64,000 nt of DNA from Halarchaeum grantii. Lineage in GTDB: Archaea > Halobacteriota > Halobacteria > Halobacteriales > Halobacteriaceae. Location of the stretch: NCBI RefSeq assembly GCF_014647455.2, contig NZ_BMPF01000001.1, positions 186,001-250,000 on the forward strand, read 5' to 3'. Shown here piece after piece: positions 38,760 through 46,210 of this stretch. Each line of letters starts with the position of its first letter. Within the stretch, counting starts at the first letter, position 1. Under the pieces are notes generated by a model. The model was not told the origin of the DNA. It was given only the letters and a program-made list of their open reading frames with translations, and ran no database searches. Position numbers and translations under genes: made by a program.

Positions 38760-38831
38760 GCACCGATGGTCTAGTGGCTAGGACCTGAGCCTTCCAAGCT
38801 CATGGCCCGGGTTCAAATCCCGGTCGGTGCA
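38760..38831 (+). tRNA. tRNA-Gly (anticodon UCC)
   Basis: It folds as a full cloverleaf. The 7-bp acceptor stem GCACCGA/TCGGTGC is perfect. The D stem GTCT/GGAC contains wobble pairs. The anticodon stem TGAGC/GCTCA holds the loop CTTCCAA, with anticodon TCC at 34-36. The T stem is CCGGG/CCCGG with loop TTCAAAT. The discriminator is A; CCA is not encoded and there is no intron. Confidence 0.93.
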
Positions 38832-38906
38832 TTTCTGTCGAACGGAGTGAGTCGGAAACCGGGGCGACGAGTGCCGACGCCGATGAGGGCGCAACGCGAC
38901 TCCGCC

Positions 38907-40214
38907 TCAGTCCGCACTCACGGGTTCGGCGCCGGTGAGATGGTGGCCGAAGCGGTACATGAGGACGAAGGCGGCGCTGGCGGCGACGATGAACGCGGCG
39001 GCGGTCCAGAAGGCGACGGCCATGCCGTAGAGGTCCTTGAGCGAGCCGACGAGGACGGGGCCGACGACCTGCCCGACCTTCCACGAGATGGAGCGCAGGC
39101 TCATCGAGGAGGCGACGGAGTCGAAGCGCTCGCCTTCCTCGACGAAGAGCGCCATGCTCGCGGGAAGGCGGATGCTGTCGGCGACACCGATGACGGCGTA
39201 CGCGAGGAACATCGTGAGGAAGGCCCCGTCGACGTCGAGCGCGTAGCCGAAGCCGCCGACGGAGAACGCGGGGAGGACGCCCTGTGCGTGCCCGGCGAGC
39301 GGGATGCAGGCGGTGCCGACGGCGTACGTGAGCGCGCCCGCGAGCACGAAGTACTGCTCGTTCCCGAGGCGGTCGGTGAGGTCGCCCATCCACCCTTGGA
39401 GGAGGGCCTTGACGAGTTTCCCGCCGGCGAGGAGGACGCCGATGGCGAACGCGGAGACGCCGAACTCGGTGCGCGCGTAGATGGGCAAGAAGAGGATGAC
39501 CGCCATCTTCCCGACGCTGAACGCGAAGCGGAAGGTGACGAGCGAGTTCACCATCGGGCGCTTGAGGAGGTCGAGGAACGTCTCGACGCCGCCGGCCTCC
39601 TCGGGGTCCTTCCGGCCGCCGGGGTCGTCACGGAGGAGGGCGTAGACGAGGGCGAACGCGAGGAGCGTGATGGCGGAGAGGACGACGAACGTCACCGAGG
39701 TGTCGAAGGTGTAGAGGAGCGCGCCCCCAATGAGGTCGCCGGCGAAGCTGGAGAACGCACCGACCTGGTTGTAGGAGCCGAGCCAGCGCCCGCGCTCGTC
39801 GTCGGGGCTGATCTCGCCGACGACGCTCGAGCCCGTTATCCAGAGGACGCTCGCGCCGACACCTTGGAGGATGCGGACGAGGACGACGTCGACGGCGTTC
39901 GAGACGAAGAGGAAGCCGACGAACGTCGCGACGTTCAGGAGGAGGCCGGCGAGGAGGAAGCGCTTCGCGTTCCGGGTGTCGACGAGGCGGCCGAGCGGGA
40001 GGACGATGAGGAGTTGGGCGGCGGCGAACGCGGTGCCGAAGAGCCCCTCCACGAAGCCGGTGGTGCCGAAGGCGTCCGCGAAGAGCGCGATGGCGATGAG
40101 GATGGTGGAGTACGCCTGCGCGCGGGCGAACGCCGTCCCGGAGAGCGCGATGAACTCGTGGTCGGTGAAGACGCCGAGTCGGCTGTCGGTCGCGGACACG
40201 GTGTGCGCCGGCAC
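38907..40214 (-). CDS. MFS transporter
   Basis: The protein has 435 aa with about twelve membrane segments in two halves. The loop after helix 2 reads GRLVDTRNAKR, a form of the MFS motif A (GxLxDrxGRR), and the second half has GWMGDLTDRLG at the equivalent place. The substrate is unknown; drug or metabolite efflux is the usual role of such proteins. The start is a GTG at 40214; another GTG at 40199 is equally possible. Confidence 0.85.
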   Translation of the reverse strand: MPAHTVSATDSRLGVFTDHEFIALSGTAFARAQAYSTILIAIALFADAFGTTGFVEGLFGTAFAAAQLLIVLPLGRLVDTRNAKRFLLAGLLLNVATFVGFLFVSNAVDVVLVRILQGVGASVLWITGSSVVGEISPDDERGRWLGSYNQVGAFSSFAGDLIGGALLYTFDTSVTFVVLSAITLLAFALVYALLRDDPGGRKDPEEAGGVETFLDLLKRPMVNSLVTFRFAFSVGKMAVILFLPIYARTEFGVSAFAIGVLLAGGKLVKALLQGWMGDLTDRLGNEQYFVLAGALTYAVGTACIPLAGHAQGVLPAFSVGGFGYALDVDGAFLTMFLAYAVIGVADSIRLPASMALFVEEGERFDSVASSMSLRSISWKVGQVVGPVLVGSLKDLYGMAVAFWTAAAFIVAASAAFVLMYRFGHHLTGAEPVSAD

Positions 40215-40284
40215 TACCGGGGCGGCCGTGATAAGGAGACTGGCACGCGGCCGGCCGTGGGACGCGGACGCGTGCGTCGCGACC

Positions 40285-41121
40285 TCAGAGTTCGATGCGT
40301 TCGACGAGCTGGTTCCCGTCGCCGCCGACGTTCATGGCGACGATACGGATCTCCTCTTCGAGCATCGACTCCTCGAGTTTCTCCTTCAGGAGGCTGTCGA
40401 CCTGATAGACGCCGGCGGCGTTGCGCATCCGGATTTCGACGAGAACCGGGACGTCCTCGTCCTTGTCGCGGCCGTCGCGGAGCGTGACGGACTCGATGGC
40501 CTGACTCGAGATGGTGTTGATGCCGCGTCCGCCGCGCTCGTAGGGGATGCGCGAGCGCCCGCGCTCCATGTCGAGGCCGTCCGCGACGCGGATGACGCCG
40601 GCCTCGACGGTGAGCGGTTGCTCCTCGGTGTGGTGACAGAGGATGGCGTGGAGCACCTCGGCCTTCACGCGGACGGCGTCCGCCGTGTCGTAGAACTCGG
40701 GGAGGAGTCGGTCGAGGATGTCGGCGGCGAGCGGGATCGACCAGTAGGCGTGGTCGTCGCGGTGGACGACGTGCCCGATGTCGTGGAGGGTCGCGGCGAG
40801 CGCGACGATGACGGATTCGTCCGCCTCCGCGAGCCCTTGGTCGGCCGCGCCGTTGAACTCGACGCCGCCGCGCTTCAGGAGGTCGTAGAGGCGGAGCGCG
40901 CGGTTGCGGACGATCTCGATGTGCTTGGCGCCGTGGTCGTTGTACCCCTTCCGGGTGACGGGGTTGACGTTCTGGGCGTCGAGGAGCGCGACGACCTCGG
41001 GGTCGTTCGTGAGGACGCCGAGGACGTCGTTCAGTTTCTCGTCGGGGAACGCGTGCGTCGCGTCGGGGTCGTACTCCTGCATCCCACGGTCTTCGGTCGC
41101 GGGACCGTCGCTGTCGCTCAT
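40285..41121 (-). CDS. HD-domain phosphohydrolase
   Basis: The protein has 278 aa. The HD metal site is seen in NDHGAKHIEIVRNRA (first histidine), ATLHDIGHVVHRDDHA (the HD pair) and ILCHHTEEQP, ending with a helix containing RVADGLDMERGRS. It is expected to hydrolyse a phosphoester, such as a nucleotide or a nucleotide second messenger; the substrate is unknown. A C-terminal beta-rich region of about 80 residues may bind a ligand. It is the gene downstream of the peroxiredoxin, with an 87-nt gap. Confidence 0.82.
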   Translation of the reverse strand: MSDSDGPATEDRGMQEYDPDATHAFPDEKLNDVLGVLTNDPEVVALLDAQNVNPVTRKGYNDHGAKHIEIVRNRALRLYDLLKRGGVEFNGAADQGLAEADESVIVALAATLHDIGHVVHRDDHAYWSIPLAADILDRLLPEFYDTADAVRVKAEVLHAILCHHTEEQPLTVEAGVIRVADGLDMERGRSRIPYERGGRGINTISSQAIESVTLRDGRDKDEDVPVLVEIRMRNAAGVYQVDSLLKEKLEESMLEEEIRIVAMNVGGDGNQLVERIEL

Positions 41122-41208
41122 ACCGGACGTGTGTCGCGCGGCGGTAAAAAGGAGCGGGACCTCCGTGTCGAACGGCCGAACCGGGCCGCCGCTGTGCTCG
41201 GGGTCGCG

Positions 41209-41688
41209 CTATTCGGCGGCTTCGGCGGCGGCCTCCTCGACTTCCTCGTAGTCGGGTTCGACGCCGGGGTCGTCGGTCACCCACTTGTAGGTGACTTCGC
41301 CGTCGGCGTCGAGGACGAAGACGGAGCGCTTCGCGACGGCGTAGCCGAAGCCGGCGAAGTCGTCGTCGACGACGTCGAACGCCTCGATGGCCTCCTTATC
41401 GGAGTCGCTCACGAGGTCGAAGTCGAGGTCGTTCTGGTCGCGGAACTCGTTGTTCGCGAAGGGCGTGTCGACGCTGACGCCGTAGACGGTCGCGCCGACG
41501 TCCTCGAACGCGCCGAGGTTGTCCCGGAACGTGCACATCTCGTCGGTGCAGACGCCGGTGAACGCGCCGGGGTAGAACGCGAGGACGAGCGGTTCGTCGC
41601 CGAGTTCATCGGAGAGCGTGAAGGAGCCAACGTCGCCGTCGGCGAGCGGTGCAGTGAAGTCGGGTGCGTCGTCTCCAACGTCAACCAT
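41209..41688 (-). CDS. Peroxiredoxin (AhpC/TSA family)
   Basis: The protein has 159 aa. The peroxidatic cysteine is Cys47 in YPGAFTGVCTDEMCTF; Cys52 four residues on could act as a resolving cysteine. Thr44 and the later conserved arginine complete the active site in related proteins. It reduces hydrogen peroxide or organic peroxides in the cytoplasm. The ATG at 41688 is chosen because the redoxin fold begins at once (VGDDAPDFTAP); an upstream ATG is possible. Confidence 0.88.
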   Translation of the reverse strand: MVDVGDDAPDFTAPLADGDVGSFTLSDELGDEPLVLAFYPGAFTGVCTDEMCTFRDNLGAFEDVGATVYGVSVDTPFANNEFRDQNDLDFDLVSDSDKEAIEAFDVVDDDFAGFGYAVAKRSVFVLDADGEVTYKWVTDDPGVEPDYEEVEEAAAEAAE

Positions 41689-41882
41689 GGATGGTGGTTC
41701 GGCGGCATCGCCCATCATGGTTGCGTTCCCAGCGGAACGGACGGCGAGTGAGTGGCTCGTGGTACCGTTGGTCACTATTCGGCCGCTCGGCCGAGGCCTC
41801 CGAACGCGACGCCGAACCCGAAGACGCCGCGTACGGTCCCGTCGGCGTGTCTCCCGACCGAACGCTGGGGGGAGCAAAAAGC

Positions 41883-41888
41883 CTATAA
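41883..41888 (+). promoter_or_regulatory. TATA box of tatA
   Basis: CTATAA centred 30 nt before the tatA ATG. The 227-base region between the divergent peroxiredoxin and tatA genes shows no other gene. Confidence 0.55.
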
Positions 41889-41915
41889 CTGGCAGTTTGC
41901 TACGGAAAGGTAGAG

Positions 41916-42185
41916 ATGCTCACCAGTACCCCAGCGTTCCTGGGCGGCATGCCGGGCGGGATGGAGTTGGCGCTCATCCTCCTCATCGCGGTACTGCTGT
42001 TCGGTGCGAACAAGATTCCGAAACTCGCGCGTTCGACGGGGCAGGCGATGGGCGAGTTCAAGCGCGGCCGCGAGGAAATCGAGGAAGAACTGCAGGAGGT
42101 CCGCGACGGCGGAGCCGACGACTCCGAGGAGAGCGAGGTCGTCACCGAGACCGAGTCCACCGACACCTCGAAGAGCGCGAACTAA
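41916..42185 (+). CDS. tatA: Sec-independent protein translocase subunit TatA
   Basis: The protein has 89 aa: one membrane helix (ELALILLIAVLLFGANKIP), the conserved FGxxKxPxLxxxxG hinge, an amphipathic helix (STGQAMGEFKRGREEIEEEL) and a very acidic tail. TatA oligomers form the pore for folded proteins with twin-arginine signals, a route haloarchaea use heavily; the BMP lipoprotein in this window is one likely cargo. TatC is not in the window. Confidence 0.88.
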   Translation: MLTSTPAFLGGMPGGMELALILLIAVLLFGANKIPKLARSTGQAMGEFKRGREEIEEELQEVRDGGADDSEESEVVTETESTDTSKSAN

Positions 42186-42238
42186 CCCGCCCGGAAGAGC
42201 AACCGTTTTTCATCCCCACTCCCGTAGCCACCGCCACG

Positions 42239-42311
42239 GGGCGTGTGGCCAAGCGGACACGGCGAGCGGTTCCTAACCGCTAGATCGCGGGTTCGAGTCC
42301 CGCCACGCCCG
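42239..42311 (+). tRNA. tRNA-Arg (anticodon CCU)
   Basis: The cloverleaf is complete. The acceptor stem GGGCGTG/CACGCCC is perfect. The anticodon stem AGCGG/CCGCT holds the loop TTCCTAA with anticodon CCT at 34-36, reading AGG. The T stem is GCGGG/CCCGC with loop TTCGAGT. The discriminator is G; CCA is not encoded. The last 22 bases recur at 42452-42473. Confidence 0.93.
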
Positions 42312-42473
42312 TGCAGCGACAAACGAGCGAGACGAGTGGGGAGCGAACCGGCATGGCGGACTCGCGGCCCTACGAGCCGCGGCGCCGAGCGCCTCGCGCG
42401 AACGGGGAGCAAAGCGACCCGTGAGCGGAGCGTGGCGACCGTCTTGTTTCCGGTTCGAGTCCCGCCACGCCCG
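42290..42473 (+). repeat. 22-bp direct repeat of the tRNA-Arg 3' end bounding a 140-bp segment (att-like)
   Basis: Bases 42290-42311, the T loop to discriminator of tRNA-Arg, are repeated exactly at 42452-42473. The 140 bases between hold no credible gene, only a 6-bp-stem hairpin at 42363-42381. Direct repeats of a tRNA 3' end are how tyrosine integrases leave attL and attR, so this may be the scar of a lost element. The downstream copy also sits in an 8-bp inverted repeat (42430-42437 with 42463-42470), so a decayed tRNA-like copy is an alternative. Confidence 0.6.
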
Positions 42474-42581
42474 CTTCTCCGTCGAGCGACGTCCGAATAG
42501 CGAGGAGTCGGTCTTCACCGGCGGGAGTCGACGGCCGTCTTCGCCAATAGGTTCATCCGGCGCCGTCGGCTCTAGACACCT

Positions 42582-43997
42582 ATGAGTGACGAGTGTCGCG
42601 GGCAGTCGGAGGTGGTGGGCGCTGTCCTGCTGCTCGGCCTGACACTCCTCGTGACGGGCGTCGTGGTCGGGGTTGCGGTTGGGCCGGTCGGAGAGGGCCA
42701 ACAGCGCGCGGCCACGACGAACGCGGAGGACGTGATGACGCTCTTCGACTCGCGAGCGGCGCTGGTGGCACTCGGCCGTACGGACCGTCAGACGGTGGAT
42801 CTCGGGAACCCCGGTGAAGGGCAGTACGCCGTCAACGACTCCGCCGGCTGGATCCGCCTCAGACACCTGAACTACTCGGGCGGCGGCAGGACGGCGGACG
42901 TCCTGAACGAGACGCTCGGGACGGTGACGTACACGAACGGCGACACGCGGATCGCCTATCAGGGCGGCGGCGTCTGGCGCTCGGACGGACAGGGGACGCC
43001 GGTGTTGCTCTCGCCGCCCGAGTTCCACTACCAGTCTCAGACGCTGACGTTACCCGTGGTGGCCGTATCGGACGCGCCGGACGCGAGAACGGGGACGCGG
43101 CGCGCGACGATTACGCCGCTCGCCATCAATCGGGCGCGCTATCCGAACCGGTCCACGTTCTATCCGAACGGGTCGCACCGCTACCTGAACCCGATATCGA
43201 ACGGGACGGTTGTGTTGGACGTCCACAGCCGTTACGCCGAGGGATGGGCGGAGTACTTCCGCGATCAGTCGGACGGGCAGGTGACGGTCCACCCGAACGG
43301 GACGGTGAGTCTGGCGCTCGCGACGCCGGGGGCGCAGGGCCAACTCTCGCTCTCGGACGGCCGTATCGCGATGCGCGGTCTCTCGAACGGGCACGCACTC
43401 ACCGACCTGAACACGACCGTCGCGCCCGGGAAGAGGGAGCGGTTCGCGAGCCTGAAGTGGTCGCTCTACGCGCAGTCGGGGAGCGAGGAGTTCGAAATCG
43501 CGGTGCCGACGCAGGGCGGGGGACAGGTGAAGTGCGACGACGGGTCGCCGTCGCAGTCGACGCTCCCGGCGTGGATCTACTACTCGAACGGCCGGACGTA
43601 CGAGTCGTGGTCGGGGAACTTCTCGGTGCAGTGTGTGAGCGGCGCGCCGGTCCTCGAGATGGACGCGACGGCGAACCGGAGTTTCGAGTACGCATCCGAC
43701 CCGACCCTGAACTACTTCTCGACCACCGGGTCGTTCGCGGGTGACGTGACGTTCGACGCGCACGACGCCGACGGGACGACGACGTTCTCGGAGGGCGATA
43801 CGAACGCCTCGCGCTTCCTCGCGCAGCACTACGCGGCGCTCATCAGCGACGACGGGACGCTCACGCTTCGGACGTACGACCAGTCGGGGTCGGTCAGCCT
43901 GCGCGAGTCCTCGGCGTACGTTCGCTACGAGACCGGCGGGAACGTCGTCACGTACATTCACGCGACGCGAAACGAGGTCCGCGTCCGCCTCGCCTAG
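42582..43997 (+). CDS. Prepilin-like exported protein, haloarchaeal (DUF7289-type)
   Basis: The protein has 471 aa. The N-terminus ECRG/QSEVVGAVLLLGL resembles an archaeal type IV prepilin signal: charged residues, a cleavage site after RG, then a hydrophobic helix that stays in the filament core. The rest is beta-rich, with many NxS/T sequons that could be N-glycosylated, and a cysteine pair (about VKCDDG and VQCVSG). It is likely a cell-surface or minor pilin-like subunit. Its 3' end overlaps the convergent 255-aa gene by 4 nt. The family name is from memory. Confidence 0.65.
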   Translation: MSDECRGQSEVVGAVLLLGLTLLVTGVVVGVAVGPVGEGQQRAATTNAEDVMTLFDSRAALVALGRTDRQTVDLGNPGEGQYAVNDSAGWIRLRHLNYSGGGRTADVLNETLGTVTYTNGDTRIAYQGGGVWRSDGQGTPVLLSPPEFHYQSQTLTLPVVAVSDAPDARTGTRRATITPLAINRARYPNRSTFYPNGSHRYLNPISNGTVVLDVHSRYAEGWAEYFRDQSDGQVTVHPNGTVSLALATPGAQGQLSLSDGRIAMRGLSNGHALTDLNTTVAPGKRERFASLKWSLYAQSGSEEFEIAVPTQGGGQVKCDDGSPSQSTLPAWIYYSNGRTYESWSGNFSVQCVSGAPVLEMDATANRSFEYASDPTLNYFSTTGSFAGDVTFDAHDADGTTTFSEGDTNASRFLAQHYAALISDDGTLTLRTYDQSGSVSLRESSAYVRYETGGNVVTYIHATRNEVRVRLA

Positions 43998-44761
43998 GCG
44001 ACCCGGACGTGGACGGTCGTCACGGGAACGACGGCCGTCTCCACGCCGCTGAACTCGCAGGTGACGGTGTCGTTCGCGGCGTCGCCGTCGCAGGTCGTGT
44101 TGTCGTAGGCGTCGAGGTGGCGTCGCCACGGGTCAGTCCGGGACGTCTGCACCGTGACGGTGACGGTGTCGTTCGTCGCGGTCGTGAGCGTTCGGACGGC
44201 GCGATCGCTCGGGGTCGGGACGCGGAAGCGCACGAGCGCGCGCGTCTGGCCGCCGACAGTCGTTCCCACCGGGAAATACGTGTCCACGATGGGGAAGAGC
44301 GCGCGTTCGCCCGTCCGGATGCCCGACGGCCGGAGCATCACGCCGCCGGAGCGCTGCGAGCGGATGACCGCGCCCTGCACGTAGACGATGTCCGTGTCGT
44401 CGGCGCTGTAGACGATCGGCGTTATCTCCCGCGACACCGAGGCGTTCGGGCCGGCGCTGACGTTCACGGTGACGGGGTCACCGGGGCCGATGCGCGCGTC
44501 CGAGAGCTTGATCTCGGTCGCCCGTGCGGGAGCGCCGCGATGGAGGACGTCGTCGGCGTTCGAGTCGAGGACGTCGAACGCGACTTCGGCGTTCGAGAGG
44601 CGCTCGGCGTCGCGCGCGTCCTGCAGGCCGGAGAGCCCGGTGGTGTAGACGGCGCCGACGGTGCCGATGATGAGTCCGAAGACGAGGACGAAGCCGACGA
44701 CGTCGCTGACGCCGCGCTCGCCCGCCTCAAGGCGGAGGTGACGGCCGGGCCGGTCAGCCAT
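43994..44761 (-). CDS. Prepilin-like membrane protein of the secretion module (255 aa)
   Basis: This is the last gene of the leftward module. The N-terminal ERG/VSDVVGFVLVFGL is close to the class III signal of archaeal pilins (RG/VSPVIG...), followed by one transmembrane helix. The exterior part is mostly beta, with NxT sequons near the C-terminus and one cysteine pair (TTCDGD, VTCEFS). It starts within the end of the 155-aa gene (8-nt overlap), so expression is coupled. It belongs to the DUF7261/7266/7287/7288/7289 set found in such clusters, from memory. It is a likely minor pilin; its function is untested. Confidence 0.65.
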   Translation of the reverse strand: MADRPGRHLRLEAGERGVSDVVGFVLVFGLIIGTVGAVYTTGLSGLQDARDAERLSNAEVAFDVLDSNADDVLHRGAPARATEIKLSDARIGPGDPVTVNVSAGPNASVSREITPIVYSADDTDIVYVQGAVIRSQRSGGVMLRPSGIRTGERALFPIVDTYFPVGTTVGGQTRALVRFRVPTPSDRAVRTLTTATNDTVTVTVQTSRTDPWRRHLDAYDNTTCDGDAANDTVTCEFSGVETAVVPVTTVHVRVA

Positions 44762-45221
44762 CGCGCACCTCCAGTTCGTCGCCGTCGGCGACGACGCGCA
44801 GCGAGCCACCGGCGTACGTGGTGTTACGCGCGAGGCCGTGTTCGAGGTGGATGGTGCGCGAGACGGTGACGTCCGCTCTGGGCGCGGTGAGGACGACGCG
44901 AACCTCGCCGCCGGCCGGTCCGGGGTCGCCGACGTGGACGGTGTAGGAGCGACCGACGACGCGGGCGGGGAGCGGCGCGTCGACGGCGACGAACCCCGCG
45001 TCCGTCTGCGTGAGGAGGCGGTCCGCAGTCGCGAGGTCGTTCGCGAAGCGGTCGCCGATGACTTGGAGTTCGGTGTCGACGGCGCGCTCGCGCTGATCAC
45101 CGACGAAGCCGGACGCCGCGATGAGGAGGCCGGTGACGACGAGGAGCGCGATGCCGATGTTCAGGACGTAGCCGACGACGGTGGCGACGCCGCGTCGGTC
45201 GTCGCGCCCTACATCCGCCAT
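44754..45221 (-). CDS. Prepilin-like membrane protein of the secretion module (155 aa)
   Basis: The N-terminus DDRRG/VATVVGYVLNIG is followed by a hydrophobic helix (ALLVVTGLLIAASGFV). A helical stretch (DTELQVIGDRFANDLATADRLL) comes next and resembles the stalk helix of pilins; the rest is beta-rich. It overlaps the 199-aa gene by 13 nt and the 255-aa gene by 8 nt. It resembles the haloarchaeal family DUF7266 from memory. It is probably a minor subunit of the filament or pseudopilus. Confidence 0.63.
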   Translation of the reverse strand: MADVGRDDRRGVATVVGYVLNIGIALLVVTGLLIAASGFVGDQRERAVDTELQVIGDRFANDLATADRLLTQTDAGFVAVDAPLPARVVGRSYTVHVGDPGPAGGEVRVVLTAPRADVTVSRTIHLEHGLARNTTYAGGSLRVVADGDELEVRDG

Positions 45222-45808
45222 ACGACCACCTCCACGTCGACGACGTTGTAGACCCCCGAGTTCGGCGCGGCGTCGGGCGCGAAATACGTGACGTCGCCGA
45301 CCGCGTCAGGGCTCGCGCCGTCCGACGCGGCGACACGGTCGCCGTCGTAGAGCGTCACGGACCGACTTGCGCTCACGGCGTTCTCAGTCGGTTCGCCGTT
45401 GTAGACGAACCGCCGCGTGCGGCGGTCCTCGCCGTTCGCGCCGAGGTAGACGAACCGGACGTTGTACGCGATACCCGTCCCCGCGAACGTCTGGTTCAAC
45501 CGGTCGAGCAGCGCGAGGTCGCTCGTCGGCCCGCTCCCGACGTAGAAGCCGCGTTCGCCCGACCCGGCGAAGCGCGCGCTCGAGGCGTTCCAGTGGAGGG
45601 TGGACTCGCGGAGCGCGGACGATCCGACGGTGGTGAGGACGCCGTGGGCGGCGGCGCGCTCTTGGGTCTCGATGTGCTGGTTCGCCGTCGACGCCGTCAG
45701 CGGCGTCACGGCCGTCATCTGGAGCGCGAGCACGATGCTCGTCACGACGAGGAGCGCCGCCGTGACGCCCTCAAGCGTGTGCGCCTGCCCGCGGTCGGAG
45801 GACGTCAC
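45209..45808 (-). CDS. Prepilin-like membrane protein of the secretion module (199 aa)
   Basis: The N-terminus SSDRG/QAHTLEGVTAALLV has a glutamate at about +6 after the predicted cleavage site, as in pilins, followed by a hydrophobic helix. The outside domain has a repeated small-residue beta pattern. The GTG start overlaps the stop of the 133-aa gene (GTGA). It resembles haloarchaeal family DUF7288 from memory. Its N-terminal pattern and position argue for a structural subunit of the same machine. Confidence 0.63.
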   Translation of the reverse strand: MTSSDRGQAHTLEGVTAALLVVTSIVLALQMTAVTPLTASTANQHIETQERAAAHGVLTTVGSSALRESTLHWNASSARFAGSGERGFYVGSGPTSDLALLDRLNQTFAGTGIAYNVRFVYLGANGEDRRTRRFVYNGEPTENAVSASRSVTLYDGDRVAASDGASPDAVGDVTYFAPDAAPNSGVYNVVDVEVVVWRM

Positions 45809-46206
45809 CAGACGGTCACCCGGAGGTCGGCGTGGTCGCCCTGATAGGTGACGACGCGCCACGCGCCCGACGTCGACGCGGTCGAAGGTGGCGTCGGCCC
45901 GCGACTCGCTATCGTCCCGCCGCTCTCGTTCGTGAGTGTGACGTTCGCGTCCATCAGCGGCGGAACGTCGAGTGTCGGGCCGTCGAGGTTCAGGGGTTCG
46001 CGGAGCGTGTAGGGGTCGCCCTCGACCGCGAGGTCCTGTTGGACGAGGTCGTCGGCGACGCGGTTCGCGACGACGGGCGCGGACTCCTGACCGCTTGCGA
46101 ACGGCGTGATGAGGCCGGGGACGAAGGAGAAGGCGAACGCGACCGTGAGCAGGAAGACGCTCGCGCCGACGGCGAAGTCGATGGTGGTCTGGGCTCTCTC
46201 ACTCAT
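45805..46206 (-). CDS. Prepilin-like membrane protein of the secretion module (133 aa)
   Basis: The shortest of the set. The N-terminus SERA/QTTIDFAVGASVFLL has an aspartate at +5 after the predicted cleavage, then a hydrophobic helix to about residue 33. A compact outer domain of about 90 residues follows. It starts 4 nt after the TadC-like gene stops. It resembles haloarchaeal family DUF7287 from memory. Being first among the pilin-like genes and shortest, it could be the major repeat subunit, which is a guess. Confidence 0.63.
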   Translation of the reverse strand: MSERAQTTIDFAVGASVFLLTVAFAFSFVPGLITPFASGQESAPVVANRVADDLVQQDLAVEGDPYTLREPLNLDGPTLDVPPLMDANVTLTNESGGTIASRGPTPPSTASTSGAWRVVTYQGDHADLRVTVW

Positions 46207-46210
46207 GGCT

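Noticed and set aside
42312-42451. Possible small gene between the two copies of the tRNA-Arg repeat
   Set aside because: No frame with a convincing start, length and composition; treated as non-coding spacer.
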